From NCBI GenBank assembly GCA_020443075.1, contig JAGRIU010000049.1:1-64000 (forward strand): DNA of 64,000 bases, written 5' to 3'. Source of the DNA: Alphaproteobacteria bacterium (lineage in GTDB: Bacteria; Pseudomonadota; Alphaproteobacteria; Micavibrionales; Micavibrionaceae). A program made the translations under genes and the position numbers. Under the pieces are notes generated by a model. It was not told the DNA's origin and searched no databases. It was given only the letters and a program-made list of their open reading frames with translations. The number at the start of each line of letters is the position of its first letter. The first letter of the stretch is position 1. Positions 26,333 through 34,898 of this stretch are shown here, in pieces.

Positions 26333-27439
26333 ATGGTGTTTGGAAAGGGGTCGCTTTTGTCTGATGTCTTGTCGTTATGGCCGTTATGGGTTTGGCCGTT
26401 GTTCAGTCTTTTGGCTGTGCTGGTGCTTGTTCCTTTGGCGCGGCTGGCGGCTTTTAAACTGGACATGGTGGATTTGCCGGGCGGGCGCAAGCGGCATGAT
26501 ACGCCCGTGCCGGTGATTGGCGGGCTGGTTGTGTTTCCGGTTTTTATTCTGGTCTCTGTTTTAAACGGCTTATCTTTTTCCGAATACTGGCCGCTTTACT
26601 GTGCGATTATGGTGCTTTTGGTCACCGGTGCGGTTGATGACAGGGTCGAGCTTCATTCGTGGACGAAGTTCGGTATGCAGTTTTTGGCTGCGTTTTTGGT
26701 GGTGCTGCCCGGCGGGGCTGAGCTGCATCATCTGGGGGATTTGTTCGGGCTTGGTCTTTTCGGTTTGGGGCTTATTTCTCTGCCGTTTTCCGTGGTGGCG
26801 GTGGTGTTGTTGATTAACGCGATCAATTTGATGGACGGGCTTGACGGGCTGGCCGGGGGCGTCGGGTTTATCGCGCTGGGCTGGATGCTCTATGCGGCTT
26901 TGAGCGGCGGGGACGGCGTTTATGCGCCCTCTATCATGATTTTGATAGGGGCACTGGCGGGGTTTTTATTTTATAACGCGCGTGCGCCATGGCGTTACCG
27001 GGCCGTTGTGTTTATGGGTGATGCAGGCAGTATGTCTTTGGGGCTGATGACGGCGTGGTATGCCATTCATCTTTCGCCTGCGGATGCCAATGTGATAGAG
27101 CCGATCAGCGTGGCTTGGGTTTTGGCTTTGCCGATCTGGGATGAATGCGCACAGTTTTATCGCCGAGTTAAAGAGGGGCGGCACCCTTTTTCACCGGATC
27201 GGGGGCATTTTCATCATCATTTTATTGATGCGGGAATTATTTCCGGCCGCGCTGTGCCGATGATCTGGATCATTGTTTTTGTGCTGGGCGCTTTCGGCGT
27301 TTTGGGAATGCAGGCGGGATGGCCGCCTGCGTTGATTACGGGGTTATGGATTGCCGGTATTTTGACGCATATGGCGCTGTCGCGGGATATCGCGCTTTAT
27401 ACCGGTTTCTTCAAGCGTTGTTTAAGCCAGCAGGGATAG
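26333..27439 (+). CDS. Undecaprenyl-phosphate glycosyl-1-phosphate transferase (WecA/TagO family)
   Basis: A polytopic inner-membrane enzyme that transfers a sugar-1-phosphate, probably HexNAc-1-P, to undecaprenyl phosphate and so starts synthesis of a surface glycan. All MraY/WecA-family loops are present: GGRKRHDTPVPVIGGL, GAVDDRVELHSWTKF with the Asp pair, NAINLMDGLDGLAGG, FMGDAGSMSLG, and the cytoplasmic HPFSPDRGHFHHHF that is diagnostic of WecA/TagO. About ten transmembrane helices are evident. I chose the ATG at 26333; a TTG at 26303 lies within repeat copy A. The 3' end overlaps the convergent gene by 18 bp. Confidence 0.88.
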   Translation: MVFGKGSLLSDVLSLWPLWVWPLFSLLAVLVLVPLARLAAFKLDMVDLPGGRKRHDTPVPVIGGLVVFPVFILVSVLNGLSFSEYWPLYCAIMVLLVTGAVDDRVELHSWTKFGMQFLAAFLVVLPGGAELHHLGDLFGLGLFGLGLISLPFSVVAVVLLINAINLMDGLDGLAGGVGFIALGWMLYAALSGGDGVYAPSIMILIGALAGFLFYNARAPWRYRAVVFMGDAGSMSLGLMTAWYAIHLSPADANVIEPISVAWVLALPIWDECAQFYRRVKEGRHPFSPDRGHFHHHFIDAGIISGRAVPMIWIIVFVLGAFGVLGMQAGWPPALITGLWIAGILTHMALSRDIALYTGFFKRCLSQQG

Positions 27440-28015
27440 CGTATTTACGGCTGCCCATTTCATGAAAATCAGCACGTTATGATGGATGGCCAGGCCGCCG
27501 ATAGCGATGAAGCCTGCCATTTCGTAAGGAATGCGCATGACGTAAGTCGCCATGAAGCCTGTGTAGGCGTAGGCGTAGAGCGTGATGAAGACCATCAGCG
27601 GGTAGATTTCTTCCCAGCTATGGTTGCCGTTGAGGAAGAGCATCGTGGCGGGCAGCATAAGAGCGGCGGCAGGGATGCTGATCCAGTTGTTGGCTGTGAC
27701 AAAGCGGTTGAAATCCTCTTCGCGGTCCATGGTTTTGGCCATGAAGTAAACGAATCCTAAAAATGCTGCCAGAGAGATTACCATCCGTAGGCTGTAAAGG
27801 CCGGCCAGAATTTGCAGGGATGCCGTATCGATGCCTTGATTCGGGTGTCCCGAGAGAACCGTGAGTAAGCTTAAGGGCAGCAGAATGATCGGGATGATGA
27901 AGGATTTGATCATCGCGCTCTTGCCGGCGTCGAAACGCTGCGCGCCCTTTTTCATGAACAGAGCGATTTCAAGCGCTCCTAAAAGATTTTGTTTGACTGC
28001 TATGGCTTTGGTCAT
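27422..28015 (-). CDS. Multi-pass membrane protein of unknown function
   Basis: A 197-residue protein with about five hydrophobic segments: IIPIILLPLSLLTVL, ILAGLYSLRMVISLAAFLGFVYF, WISIPAAALMLPATMLFL, YPLMVFITLYAYAYTGFMA and the C-terminal region. The first 45 residues are soluble and basic (LFMKKGAQRFDAGKSAMIKSF). The layout is reminiscent of Yip1-like or other small integral membrane families, but no signature is decisive. It is read leftward and overlaps the WecA-like gene at the 3' end. Confidence 0.6.
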   Translation of the reverse strand: MTKAIAVKQNLLGALEIALFMKKGAQRFDAGKSAMIKSFIIPIILLPLSLLTVLSGHPNQGIDTASLQILAGLYSLRMVISLAAFLGFVYFMAKTMDREEDFNRFVTANNWISIPAAALMLPATMLFLNGNHSWEEIYPLMVFITLYAYAYTGFMATYVMRIPYEMAGFIAIGGLAIHHNVLIFMKWAAVNTLSLLA

Positions 28016-28275
28016 GTCACACCCTCTATTGCTTCCGTCTCTATAACTACTGCCGTTTTGTTTTTGCCGGGTTGGTCCGGTCTTTATCGGCTTTTGACTC
28101 CATTATCGGGATGCAGCGTTAAAAAAATGTTAAAGGGATGAGAAAAGATAAAATTTTTCGTTTGTGGATAAGAGAGGCTGCTTTTCGGGGAATTGATTGA
28201 CCTTGAGAGGTGTGCGTTTTGTAATGTGAATCACTTAGAAGTGCGCATTGCTTTATTCTTGATTCGGGGGATTTT

Positions 28276-29049
28276 ATGAAGCCGTTCTTTCCACTTTCAT
28301 CGTTTCGCCTAGGGTACTGTCTGGTTTTGACGAGTGCTCTGGTTTTGGCCGGATGTGGCGTCGGGCATCCTACAGGCGGTAAGGCCGATAGCGCCGAGGC
28401 GCTTTTGGATGCGGAAGGGGAGTGGACTTTGGTCGAAGAGGACCGGACGCCTGAACCGGTCAAGCATCACATGGATGTGCGCAAGCAGGTCGATCCGACC
28501 CAGCTTTCGAAAAGCCGGAGTTATACGGAGAATGTGGCGCACGACGGTACGAATGAAGAGGTGCATTTCCGTGTTTTGAGGCTTGAGCGGCAAATGGCTG
28601 ATTTGCGGCAGGATGTGGATGATATCAAGCCGAAGGTCGATAGTTTGATGACGCGCCAGGCGGCGGCAAAGGCTGTACAGCCCAAGCCTGTTCATAAGAC
28701 TAAGGCTGTTTCCGGCGGGCCGCTCCGTGTGACCGGGCTTCGCGCCGGTCAGCATCCGGGGAAAGCGCGTTTGGTTCTGGATGTGAGCGGGGCGGCGAAG
28801 TTTTCCTATGATCTGGATAATAACGAGAAGCTTTTGGTGATTGAATTGCCGGATGTCGCCTGGGATACGACGAGCGAGCGCTCTTTGAGCGGTTTTGTGC
28901 CGCTTAAGGGTTATAGTGCGCAAAAAAGCGGCAAGGGGACACGGCTGGTCGTGAATCTGAGTGTGGCGTCCAAAATTGTGATGAGTACGGCGATGAAGCC
29001 GAATCATAAATACGGACACCGCGTGGTGTTCGATATCGCGCCTTTGTAG
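28276..29049 (+). CDS. Lipoprotein with C-terminal AMIN-like domain
   Basis: A 257-residue predicted lipoprotein: the signal peptide ends in a lipobox (LVLAGC, Cys27), followed by a linker with a short predicted coiled coil (VLRLERQMADLRQDVDDI). The C-terminal domain, about residues 150-257, matches the AMIN pattern: LRVTGLRAGQHPGKARLVLD, then KLLVIELPDVAWD, KGTRLVVNLSVAS and HRVVFDIAPL. AMIN domains bind peptidoglycan or localise envelope proteins. The Cys is followed by Gly-Val rather than Asp, so transfer to the outer membrane would be expected under E. coli rules. It ends 2 bp from the convergent symporter gene. Confidence 0.72.
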   Translation: MKPFFPLSSFRLGYCLVLTSALVLAGCGVGHPTGGKADSAEALLDAEGEWTLVEEDRTPEPVKHHMDVRKQVDPTQLSKSRSYTENVAHDGTNEEVHFRVLRLERQMADLRQDVDDIKPKVDSLMTRQAAAKAVQPKPVHKTKAVSGGPLRVTGLRAGQHPGKARLVLDVSGAAKFSYDLDNNEKLLVIELPDVAWDTTSERSLSGFVPLKGYSAQKSGKGTRLVVNLSVASKIVMSTAMKPNHKYGHRVVFDIAPL

Positions 29050-29051
29050 TT

Positions 29052-30389
29052 TTAATCCTTGATCCATTTATCTACGATGGCGCTGGCGGTGAGATCGCCG
29101 GTGACGTTGACGGTTGTTCGGCACATATCGAGGATGCGATCGACGCCGATGATCATGGCGATGCCTTCGGGCGGGACGCCGATGCCGGTGAGGATGGTAG
29201 CGAGGACGATCAATCCGACGCCGGGCGTGGCCGGTGTGCCGATGGAGGCGCCCACGGTGGTGGCGATGAGCAGAATTGTTTCACTCATATCCAGTTCAAT
29301 ACCGAAAACCTGACACAGGAAGAGTGCGGCGACGCCTTGGTAAAGAGCTGTGCCGTCCATATTGATGGTGGCGCCGAGGGGGATGATGATGCGGCTGATT
29401 TGCGGGCGGATTTGCAGTTTTTCTTCGGCGGCGTGGATCGAAAACGGTATTGTGGCGGCCGAGGACGAGGTTGAGAAGGCCAGAAGCTGGACTTCGCGGA
29501 TTTTGTTTAAAAAACTCAGCGGGTTTTGCTTTGTAAACAAAACGATCAGTAGCATATAAAAGATCAGGACGCACAGCAGGCCTGCTAAAACGGTTAGGGC
29601 GTATAGGCCGATACTCAGCAGTGAATCCAATCCAAGGCGTATCGTTACGTTTGCCAAGAGGCCAAAAACGGCGAAGGGGGCAATCATCATGGCCCAACTG
29701 ATGATTTTCATTGATAGAACCTGTCCCGTAACACACAGATCTTTAAGCGGCTGGGCGGTGGTTTTCGGGATGCTGATCAGGGCGATGCCGACCAGGATGG
29801 CGGCGATCACGATTTGCAGCATATTGCCGTCTACTTGTGCTCTGGCCGGGTTGGAGGGAATGAGATTGGCGATCCGGTCAGGGATACTCAGGTTTTCGAA
29901 GGTCTGGCCCGGGACTTGTCCGGCTTCGGCCCCGGATTCGAGCATCTGGTCGATCAGGGCCGGATCAATGACGTCGCCGGGACGTATGGTGTTGACCAAA
30001 ACCATACCGATAATAATGGCTATGGCGGTGGTGACGATGAAGTAGGGGATAATGCGTAGGCCGACTGTGCGCAAGAATTCCAGATTGCCGCTTTCGGCGA
30101 TGCCGAGGATGATTGAACAAATGATGAGCGGCATAATGACCATCTGGATTAGTCCTAGGAATAAGACGCCGGGCAGAGCCAGCCATTCGCCGAGGTTGTA
30201 GACCCATTCTTTGTCCCAGACGCCATAGCCTTCGGGAGAAAGAATGAGGCCGAGCATGATCCCGGCGAGCATACCGCTAAGGATTTTGACCCAGAGCTGA
30301 TGGTCGAGGATGAAATGCGCCGATTGATCGAGGGAACGGCCGCGCGGGCTCTCTTTGTGAGAATCTTTTTGTGAAGGGGATTTGCTCAT
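29052..30389 (-). CDS. Dicarboxylate/amino acid:cation symporter (DAACS family)
   Basis: A 445-residue inner-membrane transporter related to GltP, DctA and GltPh. Diagnostic elements are the serine-rich hairpin AFSTSSSAATIPFSIHAAEE, the TINMDGTALYQGVAALF motif of transmembrane segment 7, a second re-entrant loop GASIGTPATPGVG and the substrate-binding GVDRILDMCRTTVNVTGD. It should take up glutamate, aspartate or C4-dicarboxylates with H+ or Na+. The N-terminus is hydrophilic and Ser/Lys-rich for about 30 residues. Substrate choice cannot be settled from sequence. Confidence 0.92.
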   Translation of the reverse strand: MSKSPSQKDSHKESPRGRSLDQSAHFILDHQLWVKILSGMLAGIMLGLILSPEGYGVWDKEWVYNLGEWLALPGVLFLGLIQMVIMPLIICSIILGIAESGNLEFLRTVGLRIIPYFIVTTAIAIIIGMVLVNTIRPGDVIDPALIDQMLESGAEAGQVPGQTFENLSIPDRIANLIPSNPARAQVDGNMLQIVIAAILVGIALISIPKTTAQPLKDLCVTGQVLSMKIISWAMMIAPFAVFGLLANVTIRLGLDSLLSIGLYALTVLAGLLCVLIFYMLLIVLFTKQNPLSFLNKIREVQLLAFSTSSSAATIPFSIHAAEEKLQIRPQISRIIIPLGATINMDGTALYQGVAALFLCQVFGIELDMSETILLIATTVGASIGTPATPGVGLIVLATILTGIGVPPEGIAMIIGVDRILDMCRTTVNVTGDLTASAIVDKWIKD

Positions 30390-30477
30390 GGGCTGAAAAA
30401 TTCCTATTGTAGCGGCGAAGGGTTTTGAAACTTACTGCGTAGAAAAGATATCACAACTTATGGAAGGATGGAAAACC

Positions 30478-30837
30478 ATGAAAAAATTATTGATGTTAAG
30501 CGCGGCTTTGATGACGTTGGGCGCAGCGTCTGCGATGGCGCAGCCGGCTCCCGGTGAGGGGCCGATGCACGGCGGTATGAAGCACGAAAAGGGTCAGATG
30601 TTTCAAAAGCATGATCTTGATGGTGACGGTGTTGTATCCAAAGAAGAGTTTTTGAAGCAGGCCGAAGAAAAATTCGCGAAAATCGATACGAACGGTGACG
30701 GCGTTATTTCCAAGGAGGAAGCACAGGCGGCTCATGAGAAAATGCGCGAGAAAATGCAGGAGCGCATGCAAGATCGCAAGCAATGGAAGGAAAAGATGGC
30801 TCCTGAGGGCGGCGCGGCCGAGGCTCCGGCGGAATAA
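30478..30837 (+). CDS. Periplasmic EF-hand calcium-binding protein
   Basis: A 119-residue secreted protein. The signal peptide is MKKLLMLSAALMTLGAASAMA. Two EF-hand loops follow, KHDLDGDGVVSKEEF and KIDTNGDGVISKEEA, each with the DxDxDG or DxNxDG ligand pattern and a closing Glu. The C-terminal tail is Lys/Glu/Met-rich, ending in an Ala/Glu/Pro stretch. I chose the ATG at 30478 because it has AAGGATGG upstream and begins the signal peptide; a start at 30460 would add six residues. It lies 19 bp before the ECF sigma gene and may belong to its regulon or operon. Confidence 0.85.
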   Translation: MKKLLMLSAALMTLGAASAMAQPAPGEGPMHGGMKHEKGQMFQKHDLDGDGVVSKEEFLKQAEEKFAKIDTNGDGVISKEEAQAAHEKMREKMQERMQDRKQWKEKMAPEGGAAEAPAE

Positions 30838-30856
30838 GAGATTGCTTTTTTAGGGC

Positions 30857-31480
30857 ATGAGGCGCATAAAACCGCCTATGGTTGGACAGAAGCAATACGA
30901 TGATGACGAAAGCCTGGTGGCGCGCGTTCAAAAGGGCGACCGCCGGGCTTTTGCCGTTCTCGTCGAGCGTTATTCGCAGATGTTCTATGCCGCAGCATAC
31001 CGCATTTGCGGGCGCGTTGATGACGCGGAGGATATCGTGCAGGAGGCTTTTTTGAAATTCTGGTCTAAGCCCGAGGCTTATGATCCTCAGAAAAGTGCCA
31101 AGTTTACAACCTGGTTTTACCGTGTAGTGACGAATTTGGCGATTGATTATAAGCGCCGTAAGCGGCCTGAAGCCGGAAGCGATGTGATTGATCTGGCTGC
31201 CGATGAGCGGATGGGCGCTGATGAAGTTATCGAGATGGATGAGCAGCAAGCGGCGCTGGAAGTGGCGATTCAGGCTTTGCCGGAGCGTCAGAAGCTTGCT
31301 CTAAACCTTTGTTTTTACGAAGGTTTAAGCAACAAAGAAGCGGCTGATGTGCTCGGGGTCGGGGTGAAAGCTCTGGAATCGCTGTTGATGCGGGCGAAGG
31401 CCGGCTTAAAAGATGCGCTGGATGCGAAGGGTTTTCTGTCGGAGAACGTAGAAAGTGAAAGAATGAAAGTTGGATCGTGA
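30857..31480 (+). CDS. ECF-family RNA polymerase sigma factor
   Basis: A protein of about 207 residues with region 2 (LVARVQKGDRRAFAVLVERY, then DAEDIVQEAFLKFW for -10 recognition and core binding) and region 4 (LPERQKLALNLCFYEGLSNK, then EAADVLGVGVKALESLLMRA, a helix-turn-helix). ECF factors respond to envelope or periplasmic signals through anti-sigma partners. The next two genes look like such partners and are translationally coupled. A second in-frame ATG at 30878 is possible. EF-hand proteins next to ECF sigma genes are a recurring arrangement. Confidence 0.92.
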   Translation: MRRIKPPMVGQKQYDDDESLVARVQKGDRRAFAVLVERYSQMFYAAAYRICGRVDDAEDIVQEAFLKFWSKPEAYDPQKSAKFTTWFYRVVTNLAIDYKRRKRPEAGSDVIDLAADERMGADEVIEMDEQQAALEVAIQALPERQKLALNLCFYEGLSNKEAADVLGVGVKALESLLMRAKAGLKDALDAKGFLSENVESERMKVGS

Positions 31481-31482
31481 CC

Positions 31483-31857
31483 ATGGATAATATGCATGAT
31501 GATCTTTTGGATGATTTGCTGGATAGTGCTCTTCGGCGGCGCTCTGTCCCGCCGATGTCGGCGCATTTGAGTGTGCGCATTATTGCGGCGGCTGAGGCGA
31601 TGCCTGTGCCGCGCCGGGCGAAGGCCGGAGGGTTTTGGGCCGGAATAACAGGTTTTTTGGATGATATGGGGCAGGCTTTTTTGGTGCCGCGTCCGATTTT
31701 GGCGATGCTGGCTCTCTTGTTTTTGAGCTTTGCTGCCGGATTTTATAATGAAGCGCCGGATTTCTCTCCGGGGGTGAGCGAAGCGGACGTGGTCGAATTT
31801 ATGGTGATTGACGATCAGTTTGTCGTCTCTGAGTTTCTGGAGGTTTCATCGTTATGA
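31483..31857 (+). CDS. Putative membrane anti-sigma factor
   Basis: A protein of 124 residues with an acidic N-terminus (MDNMHDDLLDDLLDSALRRR), a basic linker, and one hydrophobic segment near residues 72-90 (ILAMLALLFLSFAAGFY), so a single-pass topology with a short periplasmic tail of about 30 residues. It has no zinc-binding HxxxCxxC motif. The identification as an anti-sigma rests on position directly after the ECF gene and on topology, not on a family signature. It begins 2 bp after the sigma stop (a GTG at 31477 would overlap) and its stop overlaps the next start as ATGA. Confidence 0.55.
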   Translation: MDNMHDDLLDDLLDSALRRRSVPPMSAHLSVRIIAAAEAMPVPRRAKAGGFWAGITGFLDDMGQAFLVPRPILAMLALLFLSFAAGFYNEAPDFSPGVSEADVVEFMVIDDQFVVSEFLEVSSL

Positions 31858-32342
31858 ATACGGGCGTGAAAGTTTTATTGACGGTTTCCTTACTTTTGAA
31901 TGTGCTGCTTTTGGGGCTGGCCTGCGGGCATGTGTATAAAAAATGGCATGATCATCCCTGGCAGAAAACGCGCGCGGAGCTTTCACCGGAAGCGCGCAGT
32001 TTGATCGGGCGCACGTTTCAGGCGACCTTTCGCGATATTCGTCCGCTGGGTGATGAAGCGCGCAAGGCGCGGGCGGATATGGTTAAGATTCTTTCTGCTG
32101 ATGAATTCGACGGGACGGCTTTTGATGAGGCGGCCGCGCGGCTGCGGGCTGTGGGCGCGCAGATCAAGGATAAGAAAATCGAGGCGACCAAGCAGATTGC
32201 TTCGGAGTTGTCTGCAGAAGAGCGGCGGAAAATGGCCGAGCGTATGACCTCTATGATCGGCGGCGGCTATGAAAAGCGCGTGTATCGTCACCGCAATCCG
32301 GAGAAGATGGAGCGGGATGACGAGCATAGGGAGCGGGATTAG
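31854..32342 (+). CDS. Periplasmic heavy-metal-sensor-like protein (CnrX/Spy-like)
   Basis: A 162-residue membrane-anchored periplasmic protein: an N-terminal hydrophobic anchor (VLLTVSLLLNVLLLGLACGHVY), then an all-helical charged domain (ELSPEARSLIGRTFQATFRD, ARKARADMVKILSADEFD, ELSAEERRKMAERMTSMI). This matches the metal-resistance/periplasmic heavy metal sensor family that includes CnrX and ZraP-like proteins. The C-terminus is His/Arg/Glu-rich. With the two genes upstream it forms a likely signal-relay operon: periplasmic sensor, membrane anti-sigma, ECF sigma. Which signal it senses is unknown. Confidence 0.72.
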   Translation: MNTGVKVLLTVSLLLNVLLLGLACGHVYKKWHDHPWQKTRAELSPEARSLIGRTFQATFRDIRPLGDEARKARADMVKILSADEFDGTAFDEAAARLRAVGAQIKDKKIEATKQIASELSAEERRKMAERMTSMIGGGYEKRVYRHRNPEKMERDDEHRERD

Positions 32343-32344
32343 TT

Positions 32345-32911
32345 TTACAGACTTTTATAGAAACGGTTTAGTGCTTTGTTGTTTCCAGCTTTTTCTATCG
32401 CTCTAATAAGGTCGTCCGGTCCGATGTCCATAACCATCATTATGTCGCCAACTTTATGTTTGGGGTATATTTCACCCAGTAAAGCGATGAGTTCTTTTGG
32501 TGTTATATGGGGTGTATTTTCCAGAAGTTCTCTTGTTTTAGCGGAGATTGTCTGAAAAATAAGAAGGGTGTCTTCAGGGCTTAGAGTTGTTTCTTCACTC
32601 AAAAGGTTTTCAGTGGCTTGGCGTTTGAGTTTTTGTTCCAGATCAATCATATATTGTTCGATAAGCTGGTTTTGGATAAAAGTCGTTACCGGCGTTTCTT
32701 CATCCCATTGTGATAGGTTTTCAACGCTGCTGAAAAAGGTCTCTTGGACTAAATCCTCGGCGGTTTCATCGTCTGCATAGAGGGTTTCTATCGCAAATTG
32801 AATGTAGTGTTGCCGATTGTTGCGATATTCATCCATAATTACTGAAAATTTTGTCAGGTCGCTGTCATGTTGCGGCGGGAATATGTTTTGTAACGCAGAT
32901 AATTTAGACAC
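32345..32911 (-). CDS. Divergent sigma-70-like (ECF region 2) protein
   Basis: A 188-residue acidic protein whose N-terminal half resembles sigma region 2: YIQFAIETLYADDETAEDLV, then QETFFSSVENLSQWDEE, the D-D-AED-VQETF pattern of ECF factors. The second half does not show a normal region 4; instead there is a helical part with LIFQTISAKTRELLENTPHI and VMDIGPDDLIRAIEKAGN. It could be a very divergent ECF factor or a protein that reuses region 2. It lies convergent with the ECF operon, with only 2 bp between stops. Confidence 0.55.
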   Translation of the reverse strand: MSKLSALQNIFPPQHDSDLTKFSVIMDEYRNNRQHYIQFAIETLYADDETAEDLVQETFFSSVENLSQWDEETPVTTFIQNQLIEQYMIDLEQKLKRQATENLLSEETTLSPEDTLLIFQTISAKTRELLENTPHITPKELIALLGEIYPKHKVGDIMMVMDIGPDDLIRAIEKAGNNKALNRFYKSL

Positions 32912-32992
32912 AGTTTTTAATCCGCACTTTCTTTAGTTGTGAAAGCCGCAGAATAGATAAAGTTTACATATATGTCAATGTCTCATGTCTCT

Positions 32993-33934
32993 TTAACTGT
33001 TTCGGGCCGTGGAAGAGCCTGTGTTCTCGCCGTATTTCCCCGCATAGAATTTCTGGCGATCTCTGAGCGCGTGTTCGCGTTCCGGGGTGAGGGTGTCGCG
33101 GCAGTGATGACACGAAATACCGTGTTCGTATTCCGGGCGCTGGAGGTCTTCAGCGCTTAAGGGTTCGCGGCAAGCGTGGCAGACTTTCCAGTCACCTTCC
33201 TGAAGGCCGTGGCCGACGGCGACGCGCTGGTCGAAGACGAAGCAATCGCCTTTCCATGTACTTTGGTCGGCAGGGATGGTTTCCAGATATTTCAGGATGC
33301 CGCCTTTGAGGTGATAGACATTTTCAAACCCGTGGGCGAGCATATAGGCGCTGGCCTTTTCGCAGCGGATGCCGCCAGTGCAAAACATAGCGACTTTTTT
33401 GTCTTTGGCCGGATCGAGGTTCTTTTCGACCCATTCGGGGAATTCGGTGAAGATTTTGATATCCGGGTCGATGGCGCCTTCGAAAATGCCGACTTTGGTT
33501 TCATAGTCGTTGCGGGTATCGACGAGGATGACATCCGGATCGTTGATCAGCGCGTTCCAGTCTTCGGGTTCGACATATTCGCCGACGCGCTCATGCGGGT
33601 TGGCTTCGGGGGCGCGCAAGGTGATGAGTTCTTTTTTCGGCCGGACCTTGAAGCGGTTGAAGGGCTTTTCGCTGGCGTGGGAGAATTTAAGCTCGCACGC
33701 GGTTTCGGCTGTGCGCACGCCGAATTTTTCATCGAGAAAGTCGATCATTTTGTCCATTTCGCGCGGCGGGGCGGCGATTGTGCCGTTTAGCCCCTCGGGC
33801 GCGAGTAAAAGCGTGCCGCAAATGCCGGGGACGTTTTCGTCTGTGAAGGCATAGATTTTCGCGCGCAGGGCCGGAATATCCTCTAATGGCACGAAGCGAT
33901 ATAAAGCGGCGACTGTGTAGGGATGGTTATGCAT
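32993..33934 (-). CDS. trhO: tRNA uridine(34) hydroxylase TrhO (rhodanese family)
   Basis: A 313-residue YceA/TrhO-type protein, which hydroxylates U34 of certain tRNAs in an oxygen-dependent way. It has the N-terminal UPF0176 domain (TVAALYRFVPLEDIPALR, LLAPEGLNGTIAAP), then a rhodanese domain with ILVDTRNDYETKVGIFEGAI and the active-site loop MFCTGGIRCEKASAYML. A C-terminal Cys-rich segment follows (VCHACREPLSAEDL and GISCHHCRDTLT), probably a zinc site. I chose the ATG at 33934, which has AAGGA nine bases upstream; a TTG at 33940 is too close to it. Confidence 0.92.
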   Translation of the reverse strand: MHNHPYTVAALYRFVPLEDIPALRAKIYAFTDENVPGICGTLLLAPEGLNGTIAAPPREMDKMIDFLDEKFGVRTAETACELKFSHASEKPFNRFKVRPKKELITLRAPEANPHERVGEYVEPEDWNALINDPDVILVDTRNDYETKVGIFEGAIDPDIKIFTEFPEWVEKNLDPAKDKKVAMFCTGGIRCEKASAYMLAHGFENVYHLKGGILKYLETIPADQSTWKGDCFVFDQRVAVGHGLQEGDWKVCHACREPLSAEDLQRPEYEHGISCHHCRDTLTPEREHALRDRQKFYAGKYGENTGSSTARNS

Positions 33935-34115
33935 GCTCAATAGTCCTTTTATGAATAGGAGGGACTATATTTTGCGGCTGCGTAATTTTCAAGTTTTTAC
34001 GGACCGGGCTTTGTTTATATCTAAAAAAATTAATTTTATGGCTGGCTTTTATATCAGAATCTGTGCATGTATGTTTTGTTTTTCAAATATCACAAACAAA
34101 TAGAGGAGATACGAG

Positions 34116-34697
34116 ATGTTCGGTATTGGCGACCAATTGCCCGAATTTGAAATTACAGGCGTAAAGCCCGGTTTTAACGCGCATGAACAAAACGGCGAGA
34201 GCGCGTTCGAGCCGATCACAGAGAAAAGTTTTGAAGGCAAGTGGAAGGTTTTCTTCTTTTATCCGAAAGATTTTACCTTTATCTGCCCGACGGAAATCGT
34301 TGAATTTGCAAAGCTAAACGATGAGTTTGCCGACCGCGATTGTATTGTTCTGGGCGGGAGCACGGATAACGAGTTCTGCAAGCTGGCCTGGCGCCGCGAA
34401 CATGCGGACCTGAACAAGCTCAACCAGTGGTCGTTTGCCGATACGAACGGGTCTTTGGTCGATGGTTTGGGGATCCGCGATCTGCAAGCCGGTGTGGCTT
34501 TGCGCGCGACGTTTATTGTCGATCCGCACGGCGTGATCCAGCATGTGAGCGTGAATGGCCTGAATGTCGGGCGTAATCCGAAGGAAACGCTGCGCATTCT
34601 CGATGCTTTGCAATCGGATGAATTGTGCCCGTGTAACCGCGCTGTGGGCGGAGAGACCATTGATGTTTCGGCCGAAGCCCAAAAGATCGCGGCTTAA
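34116..34697 (+). CDS. ahpC: Alkyl hydroperoxide reductase AhpC (typical 2-Cys peroxiredoxin)
   Basis: A 193-residue typical 2-Cys peroxiredoxin. The peroxidatic Cys is in FYPKDFTFICPTEIVEF, the GGSTDNEFCKLAWRR region is of AhpC type, and the resolving Cys is in DELCPCNRAVGGETI. No AhpF gene is present; an AhpD-like gene follows about 200 bp later, suggesting an AhpC/AhpD electron route as in mycobacteria. GAGGAGAT precedes the ATG. The gap to ahpD contains repeat copy B. Confidence 0.94.
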   Translation: MFGIGDQLPEFEITGVKPGFNAHEQNGESAFEPITEKSFEGKWKVFFFYPKDFTFICPTEIVEFAKLNDEFADRDCIVLGGSTDNEFCKLAWRREHADLNKLNQWSFADTNGSLVDGLGIRDLQAGVALRATFIVDPHGVIQHVSVNGLNVGRNPKETLRILDALQSDELCPCNRAVGGETIDVSAEAQKIAA

Positions 34698-34709
34698 TAT
34701 TCTGTGATA

Positions 34710-34813
34710 AATGGACTGCAAACCAAGCGTTTTTGCGCTTCCGGTTCATGTAGCTTGACTACATTTACGCTTCTGGTTCTCAAAACGCTTGGTTTTCGTC
34801 TTATTTCTCTTTG
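34710..34813 (+). repeat. Dispersed structured repeat, copy B
   Basis: A 104-bp member of the same family as 26200-26305. The left flank is AATGGACTGCAAA. The outer stem is perfect over 14 bp: AAACCAAGCGTTTT (34720-34733) with AAAACGCTTGGTTT (34782-34795). The first core is CGCTTCCGGTTC (34736-34747), the second CGCTTCTGGTTCTC (34768-34781). Between them a perfect hairpin, ATGTAG with CTACAT around CTTGA, lies at 34748-34764. The right flank ends in ATTTCTCTTTG. It lies between ahpC and ahpD, so both halves of the peroxide system could be separated by a structured RNA. Confidence 0.88.
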
Positions 34814-34898
34814 AATATTTTTAAAGCTTAAAAGTGCGATGCTTTTCTTTTAATTCCCCTAAGTATTTTGTTATGTTAAATAATAAGGAAGGATAACC

